64,000 nt of DNA from CAYRWR01 sp964428015 (GCA_964428015.1 CAYRWR010000004.1:62001-126000), one strand, 5' to 3'; positions 34,589-44,884 are shown, numbered from the stretch's first letter. Translations and numbers: made by a program. Notes: a model not told the origin generated them from the letters alone.

Positions 34589-36271
34589 ATGAAAAAATTA
34601 ATTGCTGCAATTCTTCTTGTTTCCGGGATAAGCACTGTTTATTCTCAAAAAGATGCTATATTGATGGTAAATCCTTTGGAGAAGACCGCCATTGTCGGTG
34701 GACGGGAAACTTTTCTCCCCCGGATTTTTAAAGTAGAAAATGGTGAAAAGAGCCGGGAAAAATTAGAGATCAAAGAAATCCGCTACGAATTTGATGGTAA
34801 AGAAATATATGCCAGTAAAGCCAAACCCTTCTACATTAAATATGATTTTTCCTTTATCAAAAATGGTTCCTATCCCTTTAAAGTAGAGGTAAAAGATGAA
34901 AAAGGGGGGCAGCATGTCTTTTTTACCAATATCATTGTCTCCAATGTCAATGTCATTGTCCGGGCCAAGTTAAAAACTCCCATACCTCCAGGCCGTCAGC
35001 TCTTTATTGCAGGCAATCCCACTGTCCTGTCACCGGTAGAGGATGAATGGGAAGCCAAAGGAAAAGAATTCAAACAAGTAAACAAAGATACCTATGAGGT
35101 CAGTTTCCAGGCGGGTCTGAACAGCCGTCTGGTATTTGAAGTAAATTTGGGCAGCTGGGCTCTCAAAGGCCGGGATCCCAAGAATAATGTCATACACCCT
35201 ACCGTCAAAATTACTGAGCCAAATCAGGTCATCGAAATTGAAGTTGATAATTGGGGGGTATTGCAGGGACATATATCCGGGACTGGCTATGTCATAGGAT
35301 GGATGGGAGATCCTTCAGAACTGATTTTTTCTCATACCCATAAAGATGATTCCCCTACCACTATGGCCTGGAGATATGAGCAGGGTGATTTTCAGACCAT
35401 GCAGACCACTAAAACACAGTTCTCTCACTTTATCATACCTTTCAAGCAGGGTAAAAAACTGGAATTTACGTTTACCCCCTTCAAGGAAACTAATACATTC
35501 CAGGTTCCCGCTCTGAGCTATCCTTTTCAATTTATTGCTGTGGGTGACATACGCATTTCCGGATCGTCCAAGATCCCCGGACTTATAGCTAAAGAAAAAG
35601 ACACTTCTTTCATAGTGGATACCGGAGACATTGTGTTTTCCGGCTTAAATGCCACAGACTGGACAAGTTTCTTTAAGATATTCAAACCGCTAATTTCACA
35701 ATTTATCTATCAGCCTGCCATCGGTAACCATGAAGAAGAGACTCCTCTCTACCAGCCGGTACTGGGACGTCCTTTCTGGTACTATTTTACCTGGGGCAAC
35801 AGTCTGTTTATTAATCTGAATGACAATTCTCCCTTCCAGCCGGGCAGTGAACAGTACCAGTGGCTGACCAATACTCTGGAGAAAACCAAGAACTACAAAT
35901 TCAAATTTGTCAGTTTTCATGTACCCATCTATACCAGCCGGGTAAAAGGACTCAATGAAGACGGCATTAAATATCTGGTGCCTCTGTTTGAGAAATACAA
36001 GATTGATGTGGTATTCAACGGTGATGATCACGGCTATGAAGCCACCTATCCCATGCTGCAGGGTAAAAAATCTGATAAAGGCGGTGTTATCTATATCGTT
36101 ACTGCCGGAGGAGGCGCACCTCTCTATGACATGACCCGAAATGAGCCCTGGAGCCGATTCAATAAAAAAGCTTTTCATTATATGAGGGTAAAAGTCTGGG
36201 AAGACCATGTTATACTGGAAGCAGTAGAAGATAACAAGAAAGTATTTGATACCATTGAGATTAAAAAGTAA
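34589..36271 (+). CDS. Secreted calcineurin-like metallophosphoesterase
   Basis: A 560-residue exported phosphoesterase. Signal peptide (about 1-19), two beta-rich domains (about 25-120, resembling an Ig-like fold, and 125-220, recalling a starch-binding or E-set fold), then a dinuclear-metal phosphoesterase domain from about residue 310: VGDIRISG (the D-x-H position reads D-x-R), DTGDIVFSG, GNHEEE, FVSFHVPIY and NGDDHGYE. The first His of the usual DxH is thus replaced by Arg, as in some purple-acid-like relatives. Substrate unknown; possibly phosphate scavenging. A terminator follows. Confidence 0.82.
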   Translation: MKKLIAAILLVSGISTVYSQKDAILMVNPLEKTAIVGGRETFLPRIFKVENGEKSREKLEIKEIRYEFDGKEIYASKAKPFYIKYDFSFIKNGSYPFKVEVKDEKGGQHVFFTNIIVSNVNVIVRAKLKTPIPPGRQLFIAGNPTVLSPVEDEWEAKGKEFKQVNKDTYEVSFQAGLNSRLVFEVNLGSWALKGRDPKNNVIHPTVKITEPNQVIEIEVDNWGVLQGHISGTGYVIGWMGDPSELIFSHTHKDDSPTTMAWRYEQGDFQTMQTTKTQFSHFIIPFKQGKKLEFTFTPFKETNTFQVPALSYPFQFIAVGDIRISGSSKIPGLIAKEKDTSFIVDTGDIVFSGLNATDWTSFFKIFKPLISQFIYQPAIGNHEEETPLYQPVLGRPFWYYFTWGNSLFINLNDNSPFQPGSEQYQWLTNTLEKTKNYKFKFVSFHVPIYTSRVKGLNEDGIKYLVPLFEKYKIDVVFNGDDHGYEATYPMLQGKKSDKGGVIYIVTAGGGAPLYDMTRNEPWSRFNKKAFHYMRVKVWEDHVILEAVEDNKKVFDTIEIKK

Positions 36272-36331
36272 CATATTCTCTGGTCTTGAATTGAAAAAAC
36301 ACACTTTAAAAAGAAAGTATGACATGAGATA

Positions 36332-36357
36332 CGGCCCTTTCCAGGGCCGTTTTCTTA
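36332..36357 (+). terminator. Terminator of metallophosphoesterase gene
   Basis: CGGCCCT-TTCC-AGGGCCG followed by TTTTCTTATTT: a 7-bp GC-rich stem. The remaining 210 bases to the next gene are AT-rich with no further feature. Confidence 0.85.
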
Positions 36358-36569
36358 TTTACAATTAGTATCAAATAATTCATTCTATAATAATTATAAT
36401 TATTGACTTCTTTCACAGTGAAAAATATAATCGGATATCCCCAATTTAGTATTATCAGGTACTTTTTTTTAATTTCTGTTGAAATCAAAAATACAAGATA
36501 AATATGAATAAGTAAAAATACCGAAAATATGTATGTTTATTGGTATAAATTTGTAGAAAGGAGTCTTAT

Positions 36570-37073
36570 GTGCACCCCCTTTTCAAGAAATTTATGATTA
36601 TTTTTATTATTCTTTTTTCCACACATCTTCCCCTGAGTGCGAAATATGATGCCGGGGTATATATGAACTTTGGACGATTGTTCTTCGGTATATTCGGTAC
36701 CGGTATTAATCTGGACTTTCTACGTCAACGAATGTTGAATGATAAAATCGGTCTCTCCGGTAAAATCTATTCTAAGATTAAGTTTTCCAGCTTTAGGTTT
36801 GATGTGGGAGCTGGTCCTGTGTTTTATCCTATAGAACCCATGAACGGATTGTATATTTCACCACAGGTCCGTTTTTCCTACAATGAAGCCAGAACCACTG
36901 CAAATTTTCTGATATACCCGGAACTGTCTGTAGGCTGGATGTGGAATATGGGTACCTCGTTTAGATTCGGAATCGGAGTCGAAGTAGCCGTTGGTTGGCT
37001 GTTTACCCTGGCCAGTAATCCTATGACATTTGAACCTGTGATATCCATTTGGATGGGCGGACCTTTGTTTTAA
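36570..37073 (+). CDS. Small outer-membrane beta-barrel-like protein
   Basis: The start is the GTG at 36570: an ATG at 36568 in another frame hits a stop after ten codons, and AAAGGAG sits six bases before the GTG. The signal peptide (about 1-24, FMIIFIILFSTHLPLSA) is followed by about 140 residues of alternating amphipathic strands with aromatic and Gly residues (VYMNFGRLFFGIFGTGINLDF, FRFGIGVEVAVGWLF) typical of small barrels. Function unknown. The carboxylesterase follows after 55 bases. Confidence 0.7.
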   Translation: MHPLFKKFMIIFIILFSTHLPLSAKYDAGVYMNFGRLFFGIFGTGINLDFLRQRMLNDKIGLSGKIYSKIKFSSFRFDVGAGPVFYPIEPMNGLYISPQVRFSYNEARTTANFLIYPELSVGWMWNMGTSFRFGIGVEVAVGWLFTLASNPMTFEPVISIWMGGPLF

Positions 37074-37128
37074 AAAAGCTATCCAAGATTTCATTTACTT
37101 TTTCCCTAATATATGTTATTTTTAAAAC

Positions 37129-38823
37129 ATGAGATTCAAAATAAAGCATTTTATCCTGGTGCTGCTTTTTGTGCTGAGTGTGTTGGATTTACATTCTCAA
37201 GCTCTAACAAATGTTCAACTCTACATTACAAATGCATGGAATAATTCATCTATAGTTTCTACACATTATGGATTAATTAAGGGTTATCCGGACCGGGATC
37301 AGACCCTGGTTTGGAAAGGTATCCCCTATGCGCAACCTCCTGTGAGAGAACTGCGCTGGATGGCTCCTCGTCCCCCGCAACCCTGGACCGGTATCAAAAA
37401 AGCCAACCATTTCGGAAATGCCTGTACCCAATTTCATCCTGTCTTAAAAGGCAGGATCGACGGCTCTGAGGATTGTCTCTATCTTAATATCTGGCGACCC
37501 CGCACCGCAGATTCTGGACTTCCGGTGTATGTATGGATTCACGGCGGTGGAAACACTATGGGTTCTGCCCATATGGTCCAGGAATATTATGGCCAATCTA
37601 TCGCCCACCGTTCTCAGGTGGTATTTGTTTCCATTAATTACCGGCTGGGCCCATTTGGCTGGCTTTATCATCCTGCTCTCCATTCTACCAATAGCAACGC
37701 TTTAGATATCAGCGGAAATTACGGAACCCTGGACATCATACAGGCCCTGAAATGGATTCAGGAAAATATAGAAGCATTCGGGGGAGATCCTTCAAATGTA
37801 ACCATCAGCGGTGAATCTGCCGGTGGGATGAATGTGTTATCTCTATTACTCAGTGATAAAAGCGAAGGGCTTTTTTCCAAGGCAATTTGTCAAAGCGGCG
37901 CACCTCGTTGTTCTTCTCTGGATGAATCCCAAAAACTCACGGAAAAAGTGATAATGAAACTTCTCATTAAAGATAGAAAAGCTAAGGATACTGAAGCAGC
38001 CCGTATCTATCTCAATAATATGACTGCCCCACAAATCAGGAAATATCTCTACAGTCACAGTGACCGTCAAATCCTGCAAACCCTGGCATCCCGTATGATG
38101 GGTATGATCGACATGCCCTATATTCTAAAAGATGGTACAGTGATACCTAAAGAAGGATACGATGCCTGGGATAAAGGAAAAAACCTGAAAAAGGTACCTT
38201 TGATAATTGGTAGCAATAAGGATGAGATCAAACTTTTTATGTTTTTTGGAAAACAGTATCAGAAAGATAAGGATCTCTATAATACCATTGCTCGATACGG
38301 CTCTGATATGTGGAAAGCTACTGGGGTAGACCAGATTGCGGAAGTACTTACTCGACAAAATGCCGGACCGGTATATAGTTATTGGTTCACATGGGGTTCT
38401 ATAGGCCCTGATGGTCGGAGTGTTTTTCCCGGAGATTGGGGTTGGAAATTGGGGGCTTTTCACAGCCTGGAAATAGGTTTTTTCCTGGGTAATGACATGG
38501 TCTTTGGAGGTCTGGGCAGCTCGTTTATCTTTAAAAACTTCAATAAAATAGGCCGCCTGGCTTTATCCCGTGATATCATGCACTATACCTCCAGTTTTGT
38601 ACATTTTGGTGACCCAAATCAGGGAAATGCTGATCTACCCACCTGGCTGCCCTGGGATAAACCTGAATCCTCCGGCTCCCTTGTCCTGGATGCTGATCTT
38701 GATAAGCCTCGTATAAGTATGATGATGCGTACATTCACATCTGAGAAACTAATTCAGGAAATGACTAACACTCAGCCGCCACACGTTATTGAACTCATCA
38801 AAAGACATCTGGTGATGCCCTAG
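37129..38823 (+). CDS. Secreted type B carboxylesterase
   Basis: An alpha/beta-hydrolase of 564 residues with signal peptide (about 1-23, ending LHSQA). Family landmarks: IPYAQPPVRELRW, EDCLYLNIWRP, VWIHGGGNTMGS forming the oxyanion hole, and the nucleophile Ser230 in GESAGG. The Glu/Asp and His of the triad are expected in the NKDEIKLF and C-terminal AFHSLEIGFFLGN regions. It hydrolyses carboxylic esters; natural substrate unknown. Full length, with no truncation. Confidence 0.92.
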   Translation: MRFKIKHFILVLLFVLSVLDLHSQALTNVQLYITNAWNNSSIVSTHYGLIKGYPDRDQTLVWKGIPYAQPPVRELRWMAPRPPQPWTGIKKANHFGNACTQFHPVLKGRIDGSEDCLYLNIWRPRTADSGLPVYVWIHGGGNTMGSAHMVQEYYGQSIAHRSQVVFVSINYRLGPFGWLYHPALHSTNSNALDISGNYGTLDIIQALKWIQENIEAFGGDPSNVTISGESAGGMNVLSLLLSDKSEGLFSKAICQSGAPRCSSLDESQKLTEKVIMKLLIKDRKAKDTEAARIYLNNMTAPQIRKYLYSHSDRQILQTLASRMMGMIDMPYILKDGTVIPKEGYDAWDKGKNLKKVPLIIGSNKDEIKLFMFFGKQYQKDKDLYNTIARYGSDMWKATGVDQIAEVLTRQNAGPVYSYWFTWGSIGPDGRSVFPGDWGWKLGAFHSLEIGFFLGNDMVFGGLGSSFIFKNFNKIGRLALSRDIMHYTSSFVHFGDPNQGNADLPTWLPWDKPESSGSLVLDADLDKPRISMMMRTFTSEKLIQEMTNTQPPHVIELIKRHLVMP

Positions 38824-39014
38824 CATAAATGAACTTCTCTGTTTTTTGATAATTTCACGCTAACAGTTTCAAATTCCAGCCGATTCTAATTCCGGAAATA
38901 AATGCTACTCACTCACAAATTACACATAATTTAGTCGAATAGCACTTTATCGCATACATCTGCACAGTGACGATAGCACCATGCACTCCCCTAATAAAAT
39001 ATTTAGTTATTTAT

Positions 39015-39043
39015 TTGAAAAATATATAGTTAGGTGGTATAAT
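39015..39043 (+). promoter_or_regulatory. Promoter of amylase gene
   Basis: TTGAAA, 17-base spacer, TATAAT. The start of transcription should fall near 39050, inside the operator at 39049-39064. The rest of the 299-base gap holds nothing recognised. Confidence 0.8.
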
Positions 39044-39048
39044 TTATA

Positions 39049-39064
39049 TTGTAAGCGGTTACAT
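39049..39064. promoter_or_regulatory. LacI/CcpA-type operator (cre-like) at the amylase promoter
   Basis: TTGTAAGCGGTTACAT fits every position of the cre consensus WTGNNARCGNWWWCAW and contains the palindromic arms TGTAA/TTACA. It straddles the predicted +1, the position for repression by a LacI-family sugar regulator (MalR-like) or for catabolite control. Confidence 0.78.
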
Positions 39065-39122
39065 GCATATTACAAGCATTGTGCTGTTTTAGTTAAAAAA
39101 AGAATTTTAGAGGAGATGAAAA

Positions 39123-42100
39123 ATGGTGAAAAAAATCGGCAAAGGTTTTCTGGGCATAGGACTTTTTGTACTGGCATTATTTACTGCCTGTACTATAAAC
39201 GATCCTAACCCTCCCGCGGAAAACAATACCGCGATCTCAATCAGTTCACCCACTAACAATCAGGATGTGTATAATCCTATTTTGATCAGTGGGTCTTATT
39301 TTGATGAAAGAAATGTGAATTCCATCAAAATCTATTGTTCACCCGTAACCCTTGATTCCACCAACAGTATACAGGCGATTTACAGTGGTGCAACTCTGAT
39401 TCCTTTCACGGGCTCACTCAGCAACGCTGTCAATGGTTATTGCTATATTTGGGCAGTAGCAATAAATCAGGATCAGCAGATCACTATTAGTCCTAAGGTA
39501 CTGGTCAATAATAAAGGCAACCAGGTTAATACCAATAACTATGACTTTATAAAACCAACCACTATTATTCTTTCTCCCAGTAATCATCAGTCTGTCAGTG
39601 CCAGCTTTGATGTCAGTGGGACTGCCAATGACAACAAATCCGGGGTAGCTCTGGTATGGCTCAATGTGGACGGAGGAATATATCACAAAGTCGCTCAAGG
39701 TGGTGGAGTATGGCAGACCAATCTGACACTCCTCACCGAAGGTGACCATACCATTTCTACCTACGCGGTGGATTATTCCAACAATATCTCACTGACCAAT
39801 AGTATTATAGTAAATTTCCTGGCAAGTCTGCCAAGCATCAGTATTCAGAACCCCTCTAATATGAAAATTGTGAAGAACAGTAGCATAAATATTTCTGGTA
39901 CATCTTCAGTAGGCAGCGGTTCAATCACTTCTGTCGCGGTCAAGATAAATAATTCCGTTTATAATACTGCATCAGGTACTACAAACTGGTCTTTAAATAA
40001 TGCCACACTAACCAGCCAAGGCACAAACCTGATTTTTGTGCGTGCTATTTCCAGTTCACATGTAACAAATATCACCTCTATTAAAGTGATCCTGGATAAC
40101 GTTTCTCCTTCTGCTGCCATCACTTCCCCGGCAGATTCTGCCATACTGAAAACCAACCCGATTACAGTCAGCGGTACTGCTTCGGACACTACCACCTGGA
40201 TCACAAATGTAAAAGTAGGGATCGACGGTGCCTACATTAATGCCACCGGTTTAAATAACTGGTCTGCCTCCCTCAGTGCAGGCGATGGTACACATACCAT
40301 TTCCGTTTATTCTGTGGATGCAGCTGGAAATTCTTCCGCTGTAGATAGTATTGATGTTACCGTTGATAGAACAGCACCCACACTTTCTGTTAACACAATT
40401 CCTTCATCTGTACAAGATTCTGCACTTGTGGTATCCGGTACTGCCAGCGATGCCACTACCGGAATGGATGGAGTATATGTTAAACTGAATAATGGTGCTT
40501 TTACCAAGGCTCTAGGCAGCACTTCTTGGAGTAATAATCTGACTCTGATAAATGGTGCTAACATCATCAAAATTTTTGCCAAGGATATAGCCGGTAATGT
40601 TACAGTCACAAATTCCTATACTGTAACTAAACAGACCAGTACTATACTGACCGTAAAATTTAAACTACCTGCCGGTTGGACTACACCCCACCTCTATTTT
40701 TATAACGCAGTACCTACTAATTCCGTAACCACTACCTGGGCAAATGCCCCTGCAATGACAAATGAAGGTAATGGCTGGTGGACTATTAGTCTGAACGCTC
40801 AGCAGTTAAGGTTGATTTTTAAAGATGGCACACATCAGATTCCGGCAGCAAATATACCAGGAATGCTTGTAACCAACAATATTGTAAATTATTACTGGAC
40901 CAATAATCATTGGTATGCCGCAAATCCTGAACCTACGGTAGACCTTAGCTGTACCATCCTTTCTCCTGCTAATAACAGCCTTACTCTGCAAAGTAATATC
41001 ACAGTTTCAGGCAATGCCTATGCTAATCAAAGTCTTTCTGCAGTTTATATTAGTATAAATAATGGAACATATAACATCGCCTCAGGTACAAATACATGGA
41101 CATATTCCACCTCATTGGTTGTGGGTACCAATATTATTAAAGCTTATGCGGTGGGTAATGGAGGCAATCGTTCTATTACAAACACAGTTAAAATAATACG
41201 ACGATTAGGTGGAAGCAATCCTTACCCTGGAACCTATTCTGGAAGGAAAGGAGCTTGGTTATATTCTGATGGAGTTGAATTCTCAACATTCTGGCGCACA
41301 GTGGCTGCAGATAAAGTTTATGTTACCGGTGATTTTTGCAGTTGGACTTTGAAGCCTCTGACTAATATCGGCAATAATATCTGGGTGGGATTTGTCCCAG
41401 GTGTTCAATCTGGAGCAAACTATAAATTTGTAGGTATTAAGGGTACTGTAACCAACTGGATCCAGGATATATATGGAGCCTACACCCACGGTGATCTGGG
41501 TAACAGCATTGTAGTTGACCATTCTGAATTTACCTGGCAGGACGGCAGCTGGTCCAGACCTGCCTGGGACACCTACGCCTTATACGAAGTTAATGTAAAT
41601 GAATTCACTGCCAGCGATACCACTATCACAGCCTCTAAGAGAGGCACTTACCTGGGTGCAGCCGAAAAAATGTCCTACCTGCAAACTCTGGGTATTACCT
41701 GTATCGAATTGATGCCTATAGCAGAATTCGGCGGCAATGCTCCAGGATGGGGCTATGACACCGCTATATTTACATCACCTGAATCCAGCTACGGTACCAC
41801 TCCTTTTGTGGGATACCAGACCATTAATGAGTTTAAAACTCTGGTTAATGAAGCACATAAACATGGAATCGCAGTGGTATTGGATGTGGTATTCAATCAT
41901 ACCGGCGGATCCAATCCTTTCTGGTCGATGGACCGTCTGCTGTATTTTGACTGGAATAATGACGGTTTAGTACAAGCCAATCCCGGTCAACCCGATAATT
42001 CTCCCTGGGGTAACCATTTCTGTAACTGGAAAACAGAAGTTCAAAATTATTCCAAAGAAGTACTGGAATACTGGATCACTGAATACCATGTGGACGGATT

Positions 42101-42986
42101 CCGATATGACGCAGCCAATACTGACTACATTGTTGACAACTTCATAAACAATATGAAAAGCTATCTGGAACCCAAATATCCAAACCTGATTACTTTTGTG
42201 GAAAGCCTGCCGCCTCAGAATGCGCACAAAACCAAAGGGCCCCAGTGGAACCTGCCCTATTACAAAAACGCCCGCGAAGTACTTAAAGGTGTGGGGACTG
42301 TGGATCAGGCTAACCCCGGCGGATATGACAATTACGGTTTCAGCATGATGGCCAATATTGATGTAAGCTATCTGGATACCGCCTGGGGCTATTCTACAAG
42401 TGCCTGGCATGTACTGAACTATATGGACAGTCACGATGAAAAATCAGTGGCAGCTTATTTGATCAATGCCGGACTCAGCTCTTCTGTGTCCTGGAAATCC
42501 AGATTGGCGATTGCTACTCTGATTGCTTCTAAAGGTTTCCCCATGATTTATGGCGGACAGGAATTCGGAAATGACCGCGACACACCGGATGAAGGTCTGC
42601 CTGGACGAACAGATCTAAGGCCTCTGAACTGGAGCACTTATACTGCTAACAAAACCTCTATATATGACTACTATGCAGGTATGCTGAATCTGCGTAAAAA
42701 CCATGCTTCTCTGAGGAACCTGAATAACCGGGCTAATCTGATTTATGGAGCCACCGATAATTGTGTCGGTTACCGTTTTGAAAAATCAGGAGACAGTACC
42801 TTTGTGATCTTCCTAAATTTCGGCGGAGACAAGAACAGCTTTAGTCTGAATTCACTGGGATCAGGTACCTGGAAACTTATCGCCGGACCGGACACCTTCT
42901 ATGGTGAAGGCTCTACTACCACCAAGACACAATGGGATACAATAACCTTAAATGGTTCATCTGCCCTGGTGTTCATGCTTCAATAA
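39123..42986 (+). CDS. Large surface lipoprotein amylase: Ig-like domains, CBMs and GH13
   Basis: A 1287-residue alpha-glucan-degrading lipoprotein (lipobox LFTAC, Cys23). From the N-terminus come about six Ig-like or E-set repeats, each with an ISSP/ITSP start and a VSGTASD-type core (about 35-500), a CBM25/26-like starch-binding domain near 505-600 (LPAGWTTPHLYFYN, GNGWWTI), another Ig-like domain and a CBM48-like domain (VYVTGDFCSWTLKPL) around 725. The GH13 barrel starts near 813, with nucleophile Asp996 in GFRYDAAN, acid Glu1027 in FVESLPP and Asp1105 in DSHDEK. It resembles branching-enzyme/alpha-amylase type GH13. A cre-like operator controls it. Confidence 0.92.
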   Translation: MVKKIGKGFLGIGLFVLALFTACTINDPNPPAENNTAISISSPTNNQDVYNPILISGSYFDERNVNSIKIYCSPVTLDSTNSIQAIYSGATLIPFTGSLSNAVNGYCYIWAVAINQDQQITISPKVLVNNKGNQVNTNNYDFIKPTTIILSPSNHQSVSASFDVSGTANDNKSGVALVWLNVDGGIYHKVAQGGGVWQTNLTLLTEGDHTISTYAVDYSNNISLTNSIIVNFLASLPSISIQNPSNMKIVKNSSINISGTSSVGSGSITSVAVKINNSVYNTASGTTNWSLNNATLTSQGTNLIFVRAISSSHVTNITSIKVILDNVSPSAAITSPADSAILKTNPITVSGTASDTTTWITNVKVGIDGAYINATGLNNWSASLSAGDGTHTISVYSVDAAGNSSAVDSIDVTVDRTAPTLSVNTIPSSVQDSALVVSGTASDATTGMDGVYVKLNNGAFTKALGSTSWSNNLTLINGANIIKIFAKDIAGNVTVTNSYTVTKQTSTILTVKFKLPAGWTTPHLYFYNAVPTNSVTTTWANAPAMTNEGNGWWTISLNAQQLRLIFKDGTHQIPAANIPGMLVTNNIVNYYWTNNHWYAANPEPTVDLSCTILSPANNSLTLQSNITVSGNAYANQSLSAVYISINNGTYNIASGTNTWTYSTSLVVGTNIIKAYAVGNGGNRSITNTVKIIRRLGGSNPYPGTYSGRKGAWLYSDGVEFSTFWRTVAADKVYVTGDFCSWTLKPLTNIGNNIWVGFVPGVQSGANYKFVGIKGTVTNWIQDIYGAYTHGDLGNSIVVDHSEFTWQDGSWSRPAWDTYALYEVNVNEFTASDTTITASKRGTYLGAAEKMSYLQTLGITCIELMPIAEFGGNAPGWGYDTAIFTSPESSYGTTPFVGYQTINEFKTLVNEAHKHGIAVVLDVVFNHTGGSNPFWSMDRLLYFDWNNDGLVQANPGQPDNSPWGNHFCNWKTEVQNYSKEVLEYWITEYHVDGFRYDAANTDYIVDNFINNMKSYLEPKYPNLITFVESLPPQNAHKTKGPQWNLPYYKNAREVLKGVGTVDQANPGGYDNYGFSMMANIDVSYLDTAWGYSTSAWHVLNYMDSHDEKSVAAYLINAGLSSSVSWKSRLAIATLIASKGFPMIYGGQEFGNDRDTPDEGLPGRTDLRPLNWSTYTANKTSIYDYYAGMLNLRKNHASLRNLNNRANLIYGATDNCVGYRFEKSGDSTFVIFLNFGGDKNSFSLNSLGSGTWKLIAGPDTFYGEGSTTTKTQWDTITLNGSSALVFMLQ

Positions 42987-43003
42987 ACCTCCTAAAATAG
43001 AGA

Positions 43004-43037
43004 AGAGCGGGTATGTTGGACATACCCGCTCTTTTTA
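43004..43037. terminator. Bidirectional terminator between amylase and beta-helix genes
   Basis: AGAGCGGGTATGT-TGG-ACATACCCGCTCT, a 13-bp perfect stem with T-rich sequence on the plus side (TTTTTATTTT). It stops the amylase transcript and lies just beyond the convergent beta-helix gene. Confidence 0.9.
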
Positions 43038-43060
43038 TTTTATGCTCAGTATTTTAATAA

Positions 43061-44728
43061 TTAATAATCTCCATTATATTCTTCTCCGTCTCCTTCACTA
43101 TTGTCGTCATATCCTGAATCAATCTGATTTTCCTGTTCTTTATTCAGAATGTACCCCTGGTAGGACTCTTTCCAATAATCTATAGCATAATCCCGGTCAT
43201 ACCCTTCCCATTCAGACACTTTGTTATTTTTATATTTATTTTGGCTCATACTGAGTCCCAGTGACTCAAATTCCGAAGTGTCTTTATATATGAACACCCC
43301 GTTTATGGACAAACCGCCGGCATTATTATGAAAATCATTATAACTTAACAGCAGATCATAACCATCATAAATTACAAGTGTATCCACAGAGTTATTAAAA
43401 AATTCAGTATGAGTTATCTGCAAATTATAAACAGAATAGGCACTTATTCCATGGGTACCGCACCCATTAAGCTGACAATAGTTGATGGTAATATTTCCAC
43501 ATGCCCCCATACTGATCACACTTCCGCTGCAGGTATAATCCTCTGGTACAGGAGGTTCATGATAGATTATTAAATCCTTAATGGTGATATCATAACATTC
43601 AGTCATCGATAAAATGTCACTATCCATATTGGTAGAAACAATTTCTACTTTACCATCACCTGCAAGTAGAAAACCCTTTTTCCCGTACATATTAATCTCT
43701 GTGTAGTATTTTCCAGCCTGAAAATAGACACTGGACCCATCCGGGGCATTATTTACCCAGTCACTTAAATCAAACTCCCCGCTATTGATCATTTCAGGAG
43801 TTACATTAAGAACCTGAGCGACCTGGTTATCCCCCTCTTCGTCGTAATATTCATATCCTTCACTGTTATCGTAATTGTTTTCATCTCCTTCCTGATAACC
43901 ATCATTATCCTGATTATCATATGTATCTTCTTCATATTGTTTTGTGACACTTTCAGGGATTTCTACCCCCTTACTACGCAACCAGGTAATCAGCTCACGC
44001 ATATTTTCCTTTTCTTCTTCCCAACCCCAATTGTGATAATTATTTCCCTGGAAACGGTTGTTTTCTACCACCAGTACCAGTTTACCTTCAAATATTTTCC
44101 TGGCTTCTGCGTTATCCGGCATGTTATCAGTGATCTGCCCACCCTGATAGTAGATACTCCCTCCATTATCTGTAATGTCATTATCCGTAATGATCAATGG
44201 TTCCGTATCCTGGAAATGCAATGCCCAGGCTGAATTTTTGTGTATATTATTCTTTACGACTGTCAGCCCCTTTATGTCAAAGGCGTTGATACCTACAATA
44301 CCGGAACCATTCAAATCACATTTCTCCACCAGTATATTTTTAGAAGCATACATATTGATCACATGACCCGAACACTCCCAGTTCTCTTCCACGTGCGGTT
44401 TACGGTGAGTCATGTGGATACCACTGACCTCAATTCCATCACATTCACCGATAACCAGGATATCCATCCAGTCTTCCTGGCCTTCCAGTTTGACTTCTCC
44501 CTGTCCTTCAATTCTAATATTCTTTTTATTATAAAAACTGACTGAATCTTTTAGTTTATATGTCCCTTTTTTTAAGACCACTTTAGTATTATCTTTGATG
44601 CCAGAAATTTTTTCCTGGATATCCTTATCAGTGGGACTTAAAGTCAAAGTATTCTTATAGACTACTGCCCAGGAATTTACAGATAAAAAAGCAAACAGTA
44701 AGCTGGAAATAAAAACTGTTTTTTTCAT
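43061..44728 (-). CDS. Duplicated right-handed beta-helix protein with acidic linker and tail
   Basis: ATG at 44728 with GGAG upstream; signal peptide about 1-21 (VFISSLLFAFLSVNSWA). Two homologous halves of about 210 residues follow, each a NosD/pectate-lyase-like parallel beta-helix: compare IHMTHRKPHVEENWECSGHV with IYHEPPVPEDYTCSGSVISM, and CDLNGSGIVGINAF with CQLNGCGTHGISAY. Between them runs a low-complexity acidic stretch of Asp, Glu, Asn and Tyr (about residues 265-310), and the protein ends in a similar tail (DDNSEGDGEEYNGDY). The helices suggest polysaccharide binding or cleavage; the acidic segments suggest calcium binding. No catalytic set recognised. Confidence 0.78.
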   Translation of the reverse strand: MKKTVFISSLLFAFLSVNSWAVVYKNTLTLSPTDKDIQEKISGIKDNTKVVLKKGTYKLKDSVSFYNKKNIRIEGQGEVKLEGQEDWMDILVIGECDGIEVSGIHMTHRKPHVEENWECSGHVINMYASKNILVEKCDLNGSGIVGINAFDIKGLTVVKNNIHKNSAWALHFQDTEPLIITDNDITDNGGSIYYQGGQITDNMPDNAEARKIFEGKLVLVVENNRFQGNNYHNWGWEEEKENMRELITWLRSKGVEIPESVTKQYEEDTYDNQDNDGYQEGDENNYDNSEGYEYYDEEGDNQVAQVLNVTPEMINSGEFDLSDWVNNAPDGSSVYFQAGKYYTEINMYGKKGFLLAGDGKVEIVSTNMDSDILSMTECYDITIKDLIIYHEPPVPEDYTCSGSVISMGACGNITINYCQLNGCGTHGISAYSVYNLQITHTEFFNNSVDTLVIYDGYDLLLSYNDFHNNAGGLSINGVFIYKDTSEFESLGLSMSQNKYKNNKVSEWEGYDRDYAIDYWKESYQGYILNKEQENQIDSGYDDNSEGDGEEYNGDY

Positions 44729-44884
44729 GTCACACTCCAAATTATGAAATTAATATACCCAGTTATCTTATCATTCTAAATCGAAAATTTCATTTATTCT
44801 CAATTATTTCTGATTCTGAATACCATTTTATTATTGAAATTAGTGATAAATATCATTATAATGAGTACAAGTCTGGGGGAAAAT

